A stretch of DNA of 5,438 nt from Pseudomonadota bacterium (GTDB lineage: Bacteria > Pseudomonadota > Gammaproteobacteria > Burkholderiales > Casimicrobiaceae). Under the pieces are notes generated by a model that worked only from the letters and a program-made list of their open reading frames with translations, did not search any database and was not told the DNA's origin. Where the stretch lies: positions 1 to 5,438 of the forward strand of contig JAKLIE010000155.1 in NCBI GenBank assembly GCA_022709775.1. The letters are read 5' to 3'. This document shows positions 1 through 4,388 of this stretch, piece by piece (the first letter of the stretch is position 1; each line of letters starts with the position of its first letter). The translations under genes and the position numbers were made by a program.

Positions 1-129
1 GACGTGCTCGCGGCAATGAGCGACGATCGACTGCAGCTTGCGGGCCTGGAACCGGCGCAATCCGTCGCGGCCGCCGTGCGGCGGCCGCCAGTGCCTGATC
101 AACGCGTGCGCGTGCTCGACGTAGCGCAT
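1..129 (-). CDS. N-terminal fragment of a phenylacetate-CoA ligase/CapK-like adenylate-forming enzyme (partial)
   Basis: Reading the minus strand from the ATG at 129-127 gives 43 codons that stay open to the left edge, so only the N-terminus is present. It begins MRYVEHAHALIRHW and ends with RRFQARKLQSIVAHCREHV at about residues 25-43. This layout is typical of the N-terminus of phenylacetate-CoA ligase/CapK (coenzyme F390 synthetase-like) enzymes, where the helix 'fQ..KL..iv.Ha..~vP.Y' precedes the AMP-binding core. Those enzymes activate a carboxylate with ATP, often as a CoA thioester or for transfer during polysaccharide or secondary metabolism. All catalytic motifs lie outside the window, so substrate and activity cannot be judged. 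No clear Shine-Dalgarno precedes the ATG (upstream is CCCTCCG), so the true start could differ. The gene is divergent from the Fur-controlled small genes. The family call rests on a short segment and is moderate only. Confidence 0.55.
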   Translation of the reverse strand, partial: MRYVEHAHALIRHWRPPHGGRDGLRRFQARKLQSIVAHCREHV

Positions 130-260
130 CGGAGGGTTCGAACGGGTGGGAGACGCGGGTTCGCGACGCCGGCGATCGGGGGGCGGAGGCGTGCCTTCCG
201 GGAGATCTTCGCACGGGCCGTGCCGGCCGGATCGTTGTGCCTGGATTCGATTCAGGCGGG
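130..260. other. Intergenic region between divergent genes; only short palindromes seen
   Basis: No convincing gene is visible between the CapK-like start at 129 and the promoter at 261. Two small symmetric sequences stand out. One is GCACGGGCCGTGC at 211-223, with 6-bp arms and a 1-nt centre. The other is CCTGGATTCGATTCAGG at 240-256, an imperfect dyad with 7-bp arms counting G-T pairs, ending 4 bp before the -35 box. The second is placed where an activator could bind, but nothing identifies a protein. No promoter for the minus-strand gene could be picked out with confidence. Confidence 0.4.
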
Positions 261-288
261 TTGACATGAGAATAGGAATCGTTATCAT
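261..288 (+). promoter_or_regulatory. Strong sigma70-type promoter for the two small genes
   Basis: A perfect -35 hexamer TTGACA lies at 261-266. It is followed, after a 16-bp spacer, by TATCAT (5 of 6 consensus) at 283-288. Transcription would begin near 295, giving a leader of about 20 nt with a GGAGAG Shine-Dalgarno at 304-309, 5 nt before the ATG at 315. It is the best promoter match in the window. The spacer and -10 are covered by the Fur-box-like array, so repression by iron-loaded Fur is the expected control. Confidence 0.7.
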
Positions 289-292
289 TAAC
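268..292 (+). promoter_or_regulatory. Fur box (iron-responsive operator) overlapping the promoter
   Basis: The sequence reads as hexamers GAGAAT AGGAAT C GTTATC ATTAAC. Compared with the classical 19-bp Fur box (GATAAT twice, C, then ATTATC), positions 268-286 match at 14 of 19 bases by my count. A further inverted hexamer at 287-292 matches 5 of 6. It is an A/T-rich island in otherwise very GC-rich DNA and sits across the spacer and -10 element, the usual place for Fur repression. The site is seen in the sequence; binding by Fur is inferred. Confidence 0.7.
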
Positions 293-314
293 GCATCGCC
301 CCTGGAGAGCCGCC

Positions 315-590
315 ATGCTCGACCTTCACGTTCCCGCCGACGAGTCGACCCCTGACGCGATCATCGCCGGGACGCTGTGCCTGATGAGCTGCTACGCGCA
401 GCATCCGGCGCCGGCTTATGCCGGCCGCGTCGCGGACAACCTGCTTCGGCTTGCCGTCGCACCCGCGCTGAGCGGGGAGTTCCGCGCCGTCTGCCGCCGG
501 ATGGCGGAGCGCTGGACCGTGTTGCAGCGGGAGGCGCAGACCCTGTGCGATCGCGGCGTCGCGATCGCCGACACCCGCGTGCTTCAATGA
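315..590 (+). CDS. Small Fur-controlled protein of unknown function (gene A of a tandem pair)
   Basis: The 91-residue product starts at an ATG preceded by GGAGAG with 5-nt spacing. I do not recognise a named family. The protein looks all-helical and cytoplasmic, with no signal peptide or membrane span. It has four cysteines: C22 and C26 as a CxxxC pair, plus C60 and C78. The central region, about residues 14-67, aligns without gaps to the next gene's product, sharing an ADxLxxLAxxP core (residues 40-50) and an Arg seven residues after that Pro. This suggests a tandem duplication. The stop overlaps the next start as ATGA, so the two are translationally coupled. The overlapping Fur box implies expression under iron limitation. 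A role in iron, haem or redox homeostasis is guesswork from regulation alone. Confidence 0.75.
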   Translation: MLDLHVPADESTPDAIIAGTLCLMSCYAQHPAPAYAGRVADNLLRLAVAPALSGEFRAVCRRMAERWTVLQREAQTLCDRGVAIADTRVLQ

Positions 591-805
591 GCCCGATCGA
601 AGCGCTGCGCGCCGCCGCGAAGGGGCGCGATCCCGAGACGCTGATCGGCCCGCTCTTTTTCCTGTTCACGCGGCTCGCATCGGCGCGCGACGCATGCGCC
701 CGCTGCGCGCTCGCCGACCACCTGACGGTGCTCGCCGCGCATCCGGGCGTCGACCCGGACCTGCGGCTCGCGGCGGGTGCGCTCGCGATCGAGCACCGGC
801 GATAG
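587..805 (+). CDS. Small protein of unknown function, probable diverged paralogue of the preceding gene (gene B)
   Basis: The 72-residue product starts MSPIEALRAAAKGRDPETLI. Its ATG at 587-589 overlaps the TGA of gene A (588-590). There is no good Shine-Dalgarno, consistent with coupled re-initiation. Residues 21-30 (GPLFFLFTRL) form a hydrophobic helix too short and interrupted to be a clear membrane span. A CxxC pair lies at C37/C40, followed by ALADHLTVLAAHP. Residues about 17-70 align gaplessly with gene A: about 11 identities in 54 by my count, concentrated in the ADxLxxLAxxP core. The spacing of conserved residues is the same, although the cysteines are not at the same positions. The stop lies 3 bp from the stop of the convergent NmrA-like gene. 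The family is not recognised. It is probably co-expressed with gene A under Fur control and could form a complex with it, which is inference. Confidence 0.7.
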   Translation: MSPIEALRAAAKGRDPETLIGPLFFLFTRLASARDACARCALADHLTVLAAHPGVDPDLRLAAGALAIEHRR

Positions 806-819
806 CGTCTACTCGATCG
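786..819. repeat. Inverted repeat spanning two convergent stop codons
   Basis: CGATCGAG at 786-793 and CTCGATCG at 812-819 are perfect 8-bp inverted arms separated by 18 nt. The loop holds both stop codons, TAG at 803-805 on plus and the minus-strand stop at 809-811. A hairpin here could end or stabilise transcripts from both sides, but neither side has a T-tract, so it is not a canonical intrinsic terminator. CGATCG is common in such GC-rich DNA, so chance is possible. Confidence 0.35.
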
Positions 820-1759
820 GAATCCGCGTCGCGTTCTTCGCGAGCCACGCGTCGAACGTCTGCAGCGCGGGATTGAGCGAGCGGGCGAACGCCGGGTCGC
901 GCGCCGCGCGAAACTCGCGTTCGAAGTCGCGCTTGAACTGGAACATGTTGCCCAGGTCGTCGGCACCGGGGAAGCCGAAGCCGCGGTAGGTCTCCGGCGA
1001 CACGTCGTTGTGCCGCACCGCCTTGCCGAGCGCGCGGCCCAGTGCGGCAGCCATCTCGGCGCCGGAAAGGTGCTCGCCGGCGATGCCCACCGTCCTGCCG
1101 ACGAATTCGCCGCCGCGCTTGAACACGCCGTACGCGCAGCGGCCGATGTCCTCGGCCGCCATGCCGGGGAGCTTCGCCTGGCCCATCGGGAGCGTGAATC
1201 CCAGCGCGCCGTCCGGGCCCTTCTTCGGCCCCATGCCGAAGTGGATCAGGTTGTCCCAGTAGAACGACGTGAGCAGGAACGTCGTCGGCACGCCGGCATC
1301 CGTGAACGCGCGGTTCGCCTCGCCCTTCGCGTCGAAGTGCGGCACCTTGTACCTGCCCATCAGCGTGGGCATCCGGTCGTCGGCGAGCGGTACCCAGCGC
1401 CGCGTGTCCTCGAGCGTCGACCAGACGAGGTGACGGATGCCCGCGGCCTTCGCGGCGGCGGCGATCTTGCGCGCCTCCTCGATCTCCCGCTCGGGCTGCA
1501 TGTGCGCCCAGTAGAACGTGACCGCGTAGACGCCGTGCGCGCCCGCGAATGCGCGCTCGAGGCTCTTCTCGTCGTCGACGTCCGCGGCGACGACCTCCGC
1601 GCCCAGCTTCGCGAGTTCCCTGGCCTGCGGCGAGGCCGGATTGCGCGTGATCGCGCGCGCCGCGAATCCGCCCTGAGGGTCCGCCAGGATCGCGCGTACG
1701 AGTCCGCCGCCCTGGGCGCCCGTCGCGCCAAGGACCGCGATGATCTTCTTCGTGCCCAT
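809..1759 (-). CDS. NmrA/HSCARG-like NAD(P)-binding protein
   Basis: The 316-residue protein has an atypical short-chain dehydrogenase Rossmann fold. The GATGAQG dinucleotide-binding loop is at residues 11-17. R39 in AITRNP, at the end of the second strand, is the usual NADP-phosphate contact. D60 lies in VVAADVDD, and HFDAKGEAN is at residues 141-149. Later FGFPGADDLGNMFQF closely resembles human HSCARG/NMRAL1, a redox sensor that binds NADPH but lacks a normal SDR active site. Length is normal for the family. The ATG at 1759 has GGAGG (minus complement of 1766-1770) with 6-nt spacing, which fixes this start against the longer open frame upstream. It lies 74 bp downstream of the tautomerase gene on the same strand, so co-transcription is likely. 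It could be a NADPH-dependent quinone/enone reductase or a sensor; substrate is not predictable. Confidence 0.88.
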   Translation of the reverse strand: MGTKKIIAVLGATGAQGGGLVRAILADPQGGFAARAITRNPASPQARELAKLGAEVVAADVDDEKSLERAFAGAHGVYAVTFYWAHMQPEREIEEARKIAAAAKAAGIRHLVWSTLEDTRRWVPLADDRMPTLMGRYKVPHFDAKGEANRAFTDAGVPTTFLLTSFYWDNLIHFGMGPKKGPDGALGFTLPMGQAKLPGMAAEDIGRCAYGVFKRGGEFVGRTVGIAGEHLSGAEMAAALGRALGKAVRHNDVSPETYRGFGFPGADDLGNMFQFKRDFEREFRAARDPAFARSLNPALQTFDAWLAKNATRIPIE

Positions 1760-1833
1760 GCGATGCCTCCGTTGCCGTTGCGCCGCCGCGCCCGGTGGCG
1801 AGCGTGCAACGATACTCCGGATCGGGGCAACGG

Positions 1834-2220
1834 TCAGGAGGCGTGGAGCAGGCGTCCGCCGGCGAACGCCCAGTTCTCCCGCGGCGTCTCGACGAACACG
1901 ACCATCACGTCGTCGGGCTCGATGCCCGCGGCGCGCGCGGCACGGGTCGCGATGTCGGCCGCGACCCTGCGCTTGACGTTCACGCTGCGCCCGACCGACC
2001 ACACGATGTCGATCAGCACGAAGCGGTCCGCGCGGTCGCGTGCCAGGTCGGGGTAGCGCGGGTCGACGACCACGTCGCCGGGGTCGAGCGCCAGCACGCG
2101 CTGGAATCGGTCGGCGGCCGGTACCCCGGAGGCGACGAGCGCGGCGTGCACCTCGTCGAGAATGCGGCGAGCGAGCCCGGCGGGCGCGGTGGCGCGCAGG
2201 GTCAGGGTCACGAGCGGCAT
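1834..2220 (-). CDS. Tautomerase family protein (Tautomerase_2, MSAD/4-OT superfamily)
   Basis: The 128-residue product begins M-P-L-V. Removal of the initiator Met would expose the catalytic Pro-1 that defines the tautomerase superfamily. Other family features are ADRFQ at residues 36-40 with D37 near the catalytic Asp position of malonate semialdehyde decarboxylase, the WSVGRS..VK segment at 74-83 with R78, and ENW at 115-117 close to the C-terminus. The length of about 130 residues fits the fused two-unit Tautomerase_2 type rather than the 62-residue 4-oxalocrotonate tautomerases. Such enzymes act on enol/keto acids, often in aromatic or halogenated-compound breakdown, but the actual substrate is unknown. 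The SD GGAGGA (complement of 2227-2232) is 6 nt before the ATG. It lies between the DUF2917 gene (82 bp upstream) and the NmrA-like gene (74 bp downstream), all co-directional. Confidence 0.85.
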   Translation of the reverse strand: MPLVTLTLRATAPAGLARRILDEVHAALVASGVPAADRFQRVLALDPGDVVVDPRYPDLARDRADRFVLIDIVWSVGRSVNVKRRVAADIATRAARAAGIEPDDVMVVFVETPRENWAFAGGRLLHAS

Positions 2221-2302
2221 GGCGAGTCCTCCGCGTCACCGGGCGTGCGTGAGACCCGAGCCGACGCGGCGGCCGGGAATCCGTCGCTTAATCGCCTGCG
2301 CC

Positions 2303-2641
2303 TCATGCGTACGGCACCCATCGCCGTGCGACGGCGGCTCGGCGCAGCCAGGCCGCGATGCGCAGCAGCGTGCGGTTTCGCGCGATCGTGGAGTACGGGC
2401 GCGACGCGCCGGGACCGGTCAGGTGGACGAGCGTGTCCTGCTGCGCCTGAACCACCGTGCGGCCGTTGCGCTCGACCGCCCAGGTGTCCCCGGCCTCGAG
2501 CACGTGGTCGACCGGATCGCCGTATTGCGTGATCCACAGCTGGCCGCGCCCGACGCGGACGGTCGTGCCGCGCGCGTCGTCGAGGTTGATCGAGTCGCCC
2601 GGCGCGAGCGTCAGGTGACGGAAGTCGGGTCGCGTGGCCAT
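2303..2641 (-). CDS. DUF2917 domain-containing protein
   Basis: With the chosen start the product has 112 residues. The segment GRGQLWITQYGDPVDHVLEA at residues 31-50, then GDTW at 51-54, is the DUF2917 signature, a small cupin-like beta fold with a conserved Trp-Thr and GDxxD pattern. The function of the domain is not established. The C-terminal tail, about residues 82-112, is basic and Trp-containing (RNRTLLRIAAWLRRAAVARR), possibly an amphipathic helix. An in-frame ATG two codons upstream (2647) is rejected because the Shine-Dalgarno would be only 1 nt away. DUF2917 genes are often found next to, and divergent from, GcvA-type LysR regulators, as here. It is probably the first gene of the DUF2917-tautomerase-NmrA unit and a likely LysR target. 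Confidence 0.82.
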   Translation of the reverse strand: MATRPDFRHLTLAPGDSINLDDARGTTVRVGRGQLWITQYGDPVDHVLEAGDTWAVERNGRTVVQAQQDTLVHLTGPGASRPYSTIARNRTLLRIAAWLRRAAVARRWVPYA

Positions 2642-2648
2642 TGTCATT

Positions 2649-2653
2649 CTCCC
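2649..2653 (-). promoter_or_regulatory. Shine-Dalgarno that decides the DUF2917 start
   Basis: On the minus strand GGGAG lies 7 nt before the ATG at 2641-2639, but only 1 nt before the alternative ATG at 2647-2645. Normal spacing supports the downstream start. Confidence 0.6.
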
Positions 2654-2674
2654 GGATCATGGCTAGAGTCGCGG

Positions 2675-2698
2675 GGCGCCCGGGGAATCCGGGACGCC
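2675..2698. repeat. Inverted repeat in the lysR/DUF2917 intergenic region
   Basis: GGCGCCCGG and CCGGGACGCC form an almost perfect stem (one bulged base) around the loop GGAAT. It lies about 34 bp upstream of the DUF2917 start and about 95 bp upstream of lysR. It could be an operator or a leader hairpin in the minus transcript. GC-rich sequence makes such stems common, so its function is unproven. Confidence 0.3.
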
Positions 2699-2709
2699 GG
2701 TTCGCGGCT

Positions 2710-2737
2710 TTCGCAATGACGTGGAGAGGAATCTAAC
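2710..2737 (+). promoter_or_regulatory. Weak candidate promoter for lysR
   Basis: TTCGCA at 2710-2715 (4 of 6 to TTGACA) and TCTAAC at 2732-2737 (4 of 6 to TATAAT) are separated by 16 bp. They would start transcription about 50 nt before the lysR ATG. It is a weak match, listed because nothing better is visible on this strand in the region. Confidence 0.25.
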
Positions 2738-2762
2738 GGTGCCGCGCGGCGTCCTCAAACGC

Positions 2763-2775
2763 TCATTCGGCATGA
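2763..2775. promoter_or_regulatory. Candidate LysR-type binding site (T-N11-A dyad)
   Basis: TCATTCGGCATGA has 4-bp symmetric arms TCAT/ATGA and fits the T-N11-A pattern typical of LysR-family operators. It lies 18 bp before the lysR ATG, downstream of the candidate -10, a place compatible with autorepression. The motif is short and can occur by chance. A CGCATGCG palindrome follows at 2779-2786. Confidence 0.3.
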
Positions 2776-2793
2776 AACGCATGCGTCAGGATC

Positions 2794-3786
2794 ATGCATA
2801 AGACGCTTCGACGGCTGTCGTCGCTCGACTTCCTCCGCGGGTTCGAGTCGGCCGGCCGCCTGCTGTCGTTCACGCGCGCGGCGGCCGAACTGCACCTGAC
2901 CCAGTCGGCACTTTCGCGCCAGGTCGCGGCGATCGAGGAGGCGCTCGGTGTCGCTCTGTTCGAGCGCCGGCATCGCGCGCTGAAGCTCACGCCCGAAGGG
3001 GAGGCGTTCCATCGCGAGATCGGCGTGCACCTGCAGGGCATCGCACGCGCGGCCGAGTCGGCGGGCAGCGTGCGCCGGTCCCCCGGGCTCACGGTGACGA
3101 CGACGGTGTCGTTCGCGTCGCTGTGGCTGATCCCGCGGTTGCCGCGCTTTCGCGCGACGCATCCCGACGTCGAGGTCTACGTGTCGGCCGACGACCGCAA
3201 CGTCGACCTCACGCGCGGCGAGGTCGACGTCGCGATCCGTTACGTGAGCCGCGGGACGAAGCTGCCGCACGACGCCGTGCCGATGTTCGGCGAGCGCATG
3301 CTGCCGGTCGTGAGTCCGGCCGTCGCGCGCGATCCGCGGACGCCGCTCAAGCGCCCGGCGGATCTCGCGAAGCACGTGCTGCTGCACCTCGACGACCCCG
3401 AGGGACGCGTGCCGTGGCTCAACTGGCCCGCGTGGCTCGCGGCGAACGGCGAGCCCGGGCTCAGGCCCGCCGGATCGCTGCGCTTCACGGTGTACGACCA
3501 GGTGGTGCAGGCGGCGGTGGGCGGGCAGGGCGTCGCGCTCGGGCGCCTGCCGCTGATCGCCGAGCTTCTGCGCGAAGGGCGGCTCGTCGCGCCGTTTTCG
3601 AAGCGCTACGACTCCGAGCGCGGCTACGTCGCGCTCACGGCGCCGCATGCGGGCGCGCGCGAGGACGTCGGCGCGTTCGTCCGGTGGCTTGACGCCGAGT
3701 CGGCCGGGCTGCGCCGGGACGTCGGCGCGGCGCGCTCGCCGCCCGTCCCGCTTCCGCCCGGCACGGTCAGTCCTTCCAGGCGCTGA
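2794..3786 (+). CDS. LysR-family transcriptional regulator, GcvA-like subgroup
   Basis: The 330-residue protein has the classical LysR layout. The winged HTH is at residues about 10-69, with LSFTRAAAELHLTQSALSRQ at 24-43 as the recognition helix region and ALFERRHRALKLTPEG closing the wing. A periplasmic-binding-protein-like effector domain follows from about residue 92 to 300. The opening LRRLSSLDFLRGFE and the conserved LSFT/QSA.SRQ signature match the GcvA-type branch (glycine cleavage activator-like). The effector is unknown. M1 fits the usual N-terminus although the AGGA at 2788-2791 is only 2 nt from the ATG, so initiation may be weak. The C-terminal tail, after about residue 305, is Pro/Arg-rich and overlaps the 3' end of the convergent P460 gene by 20 bp. 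It probably regulates the divergent DUF2917-led unit and itself. Confidence 0.92.
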   Translation: MHKTLRRLSSLDFLRGFESAGRLLSFTRAAAELHLTQSALSRQVAAIEEALGVALFERRHRALKLTPEGEAFHREIGVHLQGIARAAESAGSVRRSPGLTVTTTVSFASLWLIPRLPRFRATHPDVEVYVSADDRNVDLTRGEVDVAIRYVSRGTKLPHDAVPMFGERMLPVVSPAVARDPRTPLKRPADLAKHVLLHLDDPEGRVPWLNWPAWLAANGEPGLRPAGSLRFTVYDQVVQAAVGGQGVALGRLPLIAELLREGRLVAPFSKRYDSERGYVALTAPHAGAREDVGAFVRWLDAESAGLRRDVGAARSPPVPLPPGTVSPSRR

Positions 3787-4258
3787 ACACGAAGTCGCGG
3801 TCGCGCTGGGGCGCGTGGCACCCGTAGCACGCGCCTGCGGCATTCGCGCCGACGGCGCGTTCGGTGCGCGAGTCGCCCTTGAACGCCTCGAACCCCCAGC
3901 CGCCGGTCGCCGGGTAGCGCTTCGCCTCCTTGCGCATCACGCCGACGACCTTGCGCGCGCCATCGACCACGGTGCCGTCGTCCTGCTTCGCTTCCAGCAG
4001 GTCGAAGACGATCACCGAGCCGTCGGGGAACCGCCCGCGCCGGTAGCCCTCGAGCGCCTTCGCGTTCGCGTAGAGGTGGTGGACGCCGCCGAACGACTCG
4101 TGGAGCGGGTGTCCGGGAAGGATCTGCATCGTCTTGACGTGGGCCCAGCCGCGATAGCCGGCCGGGTAGGGAACGGGCGGTGGATCGGCGGCGAGCGCCG
4201 TCGCGACGGCGAGGGCCGGCGCGAGGCCGACGGCTAGGGGGAACGCTCGGATGCGCAT
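3767..4258 (-). CDS. Cytochrome P460-family protein (secreted c-type monohaem)
   Basis: The 163-residue product starts with a Sec signal peptide: MRIR, a hydrophobic stretch to about residue 22, and probable cleavage after ALA near 22-24. The mature part is periplasmic. HHLYANAKAL (60-69), FPDGSVIVFDLLEAK (77-91), VMRKEAKRYPATGGWGFEAF (107-126) and a single C-terminal haem motif CYGCH (144-148), then DRDFVFSAWKD, are the order expected for cytochrome P460/c'-beta proteins. In Nitrosomonas P460 a lysine is crosslinked to the haem and the enzyme oxidises hydroxylamine, whereas c'-beta members bind NO. Which lysine, if any, serves here cannot be told. SD GGAGA (complement of 4265-4269) sits 6 nt before the ATG, favouring this start over one 21 codons upstream. 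It is divergent from the HxlR operon and convergent with lysR. It may have a role in reactive nitrogen detoxification. Confidence 0.87.
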   Translation of the reverse strand: MRIRAFPLAVGLAPALAVATALAADPPPVPYPAGYRGWAHVKTMQILPGHPLHESFGGVHHLYANAKALEGYRRGRFPDGSVIVFDLLEAKQDDGTVVDGARKVVGVMRKEAKRYPATGGWGFEAFKGDSRTERAVGANAAGACYGCHAPQRDRDFVFSAWKD

Positions 4259-4272
4259 CTCGTGTCTCCGGT

Positions 4273-4278
4273 TAGAAT
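4273..4278 (+). promoter_or_regulatory. Possible -10 element (TAGAAT) for the HxlR-methyltransferase operon
   Basis: TAGAAT matches the -10 consensus at 5 of 6 bases and is an A/T-rich spot in GC-rich DNA, but no credible -35 lies 16-18 bp upstream. A transcript from here would carry a leader of about 100 nt. It overlaps the leader of the divergent P460 gene. Low confidence. Confidence 0.25.
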
Positions 4279-4351
4279 GATGGGGCGCCACGCGGCGCGT
4301 CGCCGCAGGTCCCGAGCGCATCCTGCCCGCGGCGAACGGGCGCGCAAAGCG

Positions 4352-4376
4352 GGTACGCGCAGGTCAGGTACGTACC
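4352..4376. promoter_or_regulatory. Candidate HxlR operator: GGTACG repeats and GGTACGTACC palindrome
   Basis: GGTACG occurs at 4352-4357 and again at 4367-4372, the latter as part of the perfect 10-bp palindrome GGTACGTACC (4367-4376). The palindrome ends 12 bp before the TTG start of the HxlR gene. Family members commonly bind short dyads near their own promoters, so autoregulation is plausible. The site is seen; the assignment is inference. Confidence 0.4.
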
Positions 4377-4388
4377 GAACGGTGCATC

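Noticed and set aside
134..143. GGGTTCGAAC resembling a tRNA T-loop
   Set aside because: The flanking bases do not form a T-stem, and no acceptor or anticodon arms can be built around it on either strand.
549..566. Inverted repeat GATCGCG...CGCGATC inside small gene A
   Set aside because: It lies within the coding sequence and fits the CGATCG-rich codon usage of the region; no regulatory position.
361..966. 201-codon minus-strand open frame opposite the small gene pair
   Set aside because: It is Arg/Ser-rich and low complexity. It would also overlap the NmrA-like 3' end, while the plus strand has a promoter, Shine-Dalgarno and coupled genes.
1010..2056. Long (348-codon) plus-strand open frame opposite the NmrA-like and tautomerase genes
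   Set aside because: Shadow frame with His/Arg/Ala-rich translation and no recognisable domain. Two well-supported genes occupy the other strand.
809..2239. A 476-codon minus-strand open frame extending the NmrA-like gene upstream through the tautomerase gene
   Set aside because: The extra N-terminal part is Arg/Pro-rich low-complexity translation in the wrong frame of the tautomerase gene. The NmrA Rossmann motif begins right at the ATG at 1759, which has a good Shine-Dalgarno.
2641..2647. Upstream ATG at 2647 as the DUF2917 start
   Set aside because: It would leave only 1 nt between the Shine-Dalgarno and the start codon. The ATG at 2641 has 7-nt spacing.
2755..3843. Long (362-codon) minus-strand open frame opposite lysR
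   Set aside because: Typical GC-rich antisense shadow: Arg/Ala-rich and low complexity, opposite a clear LysR protein.
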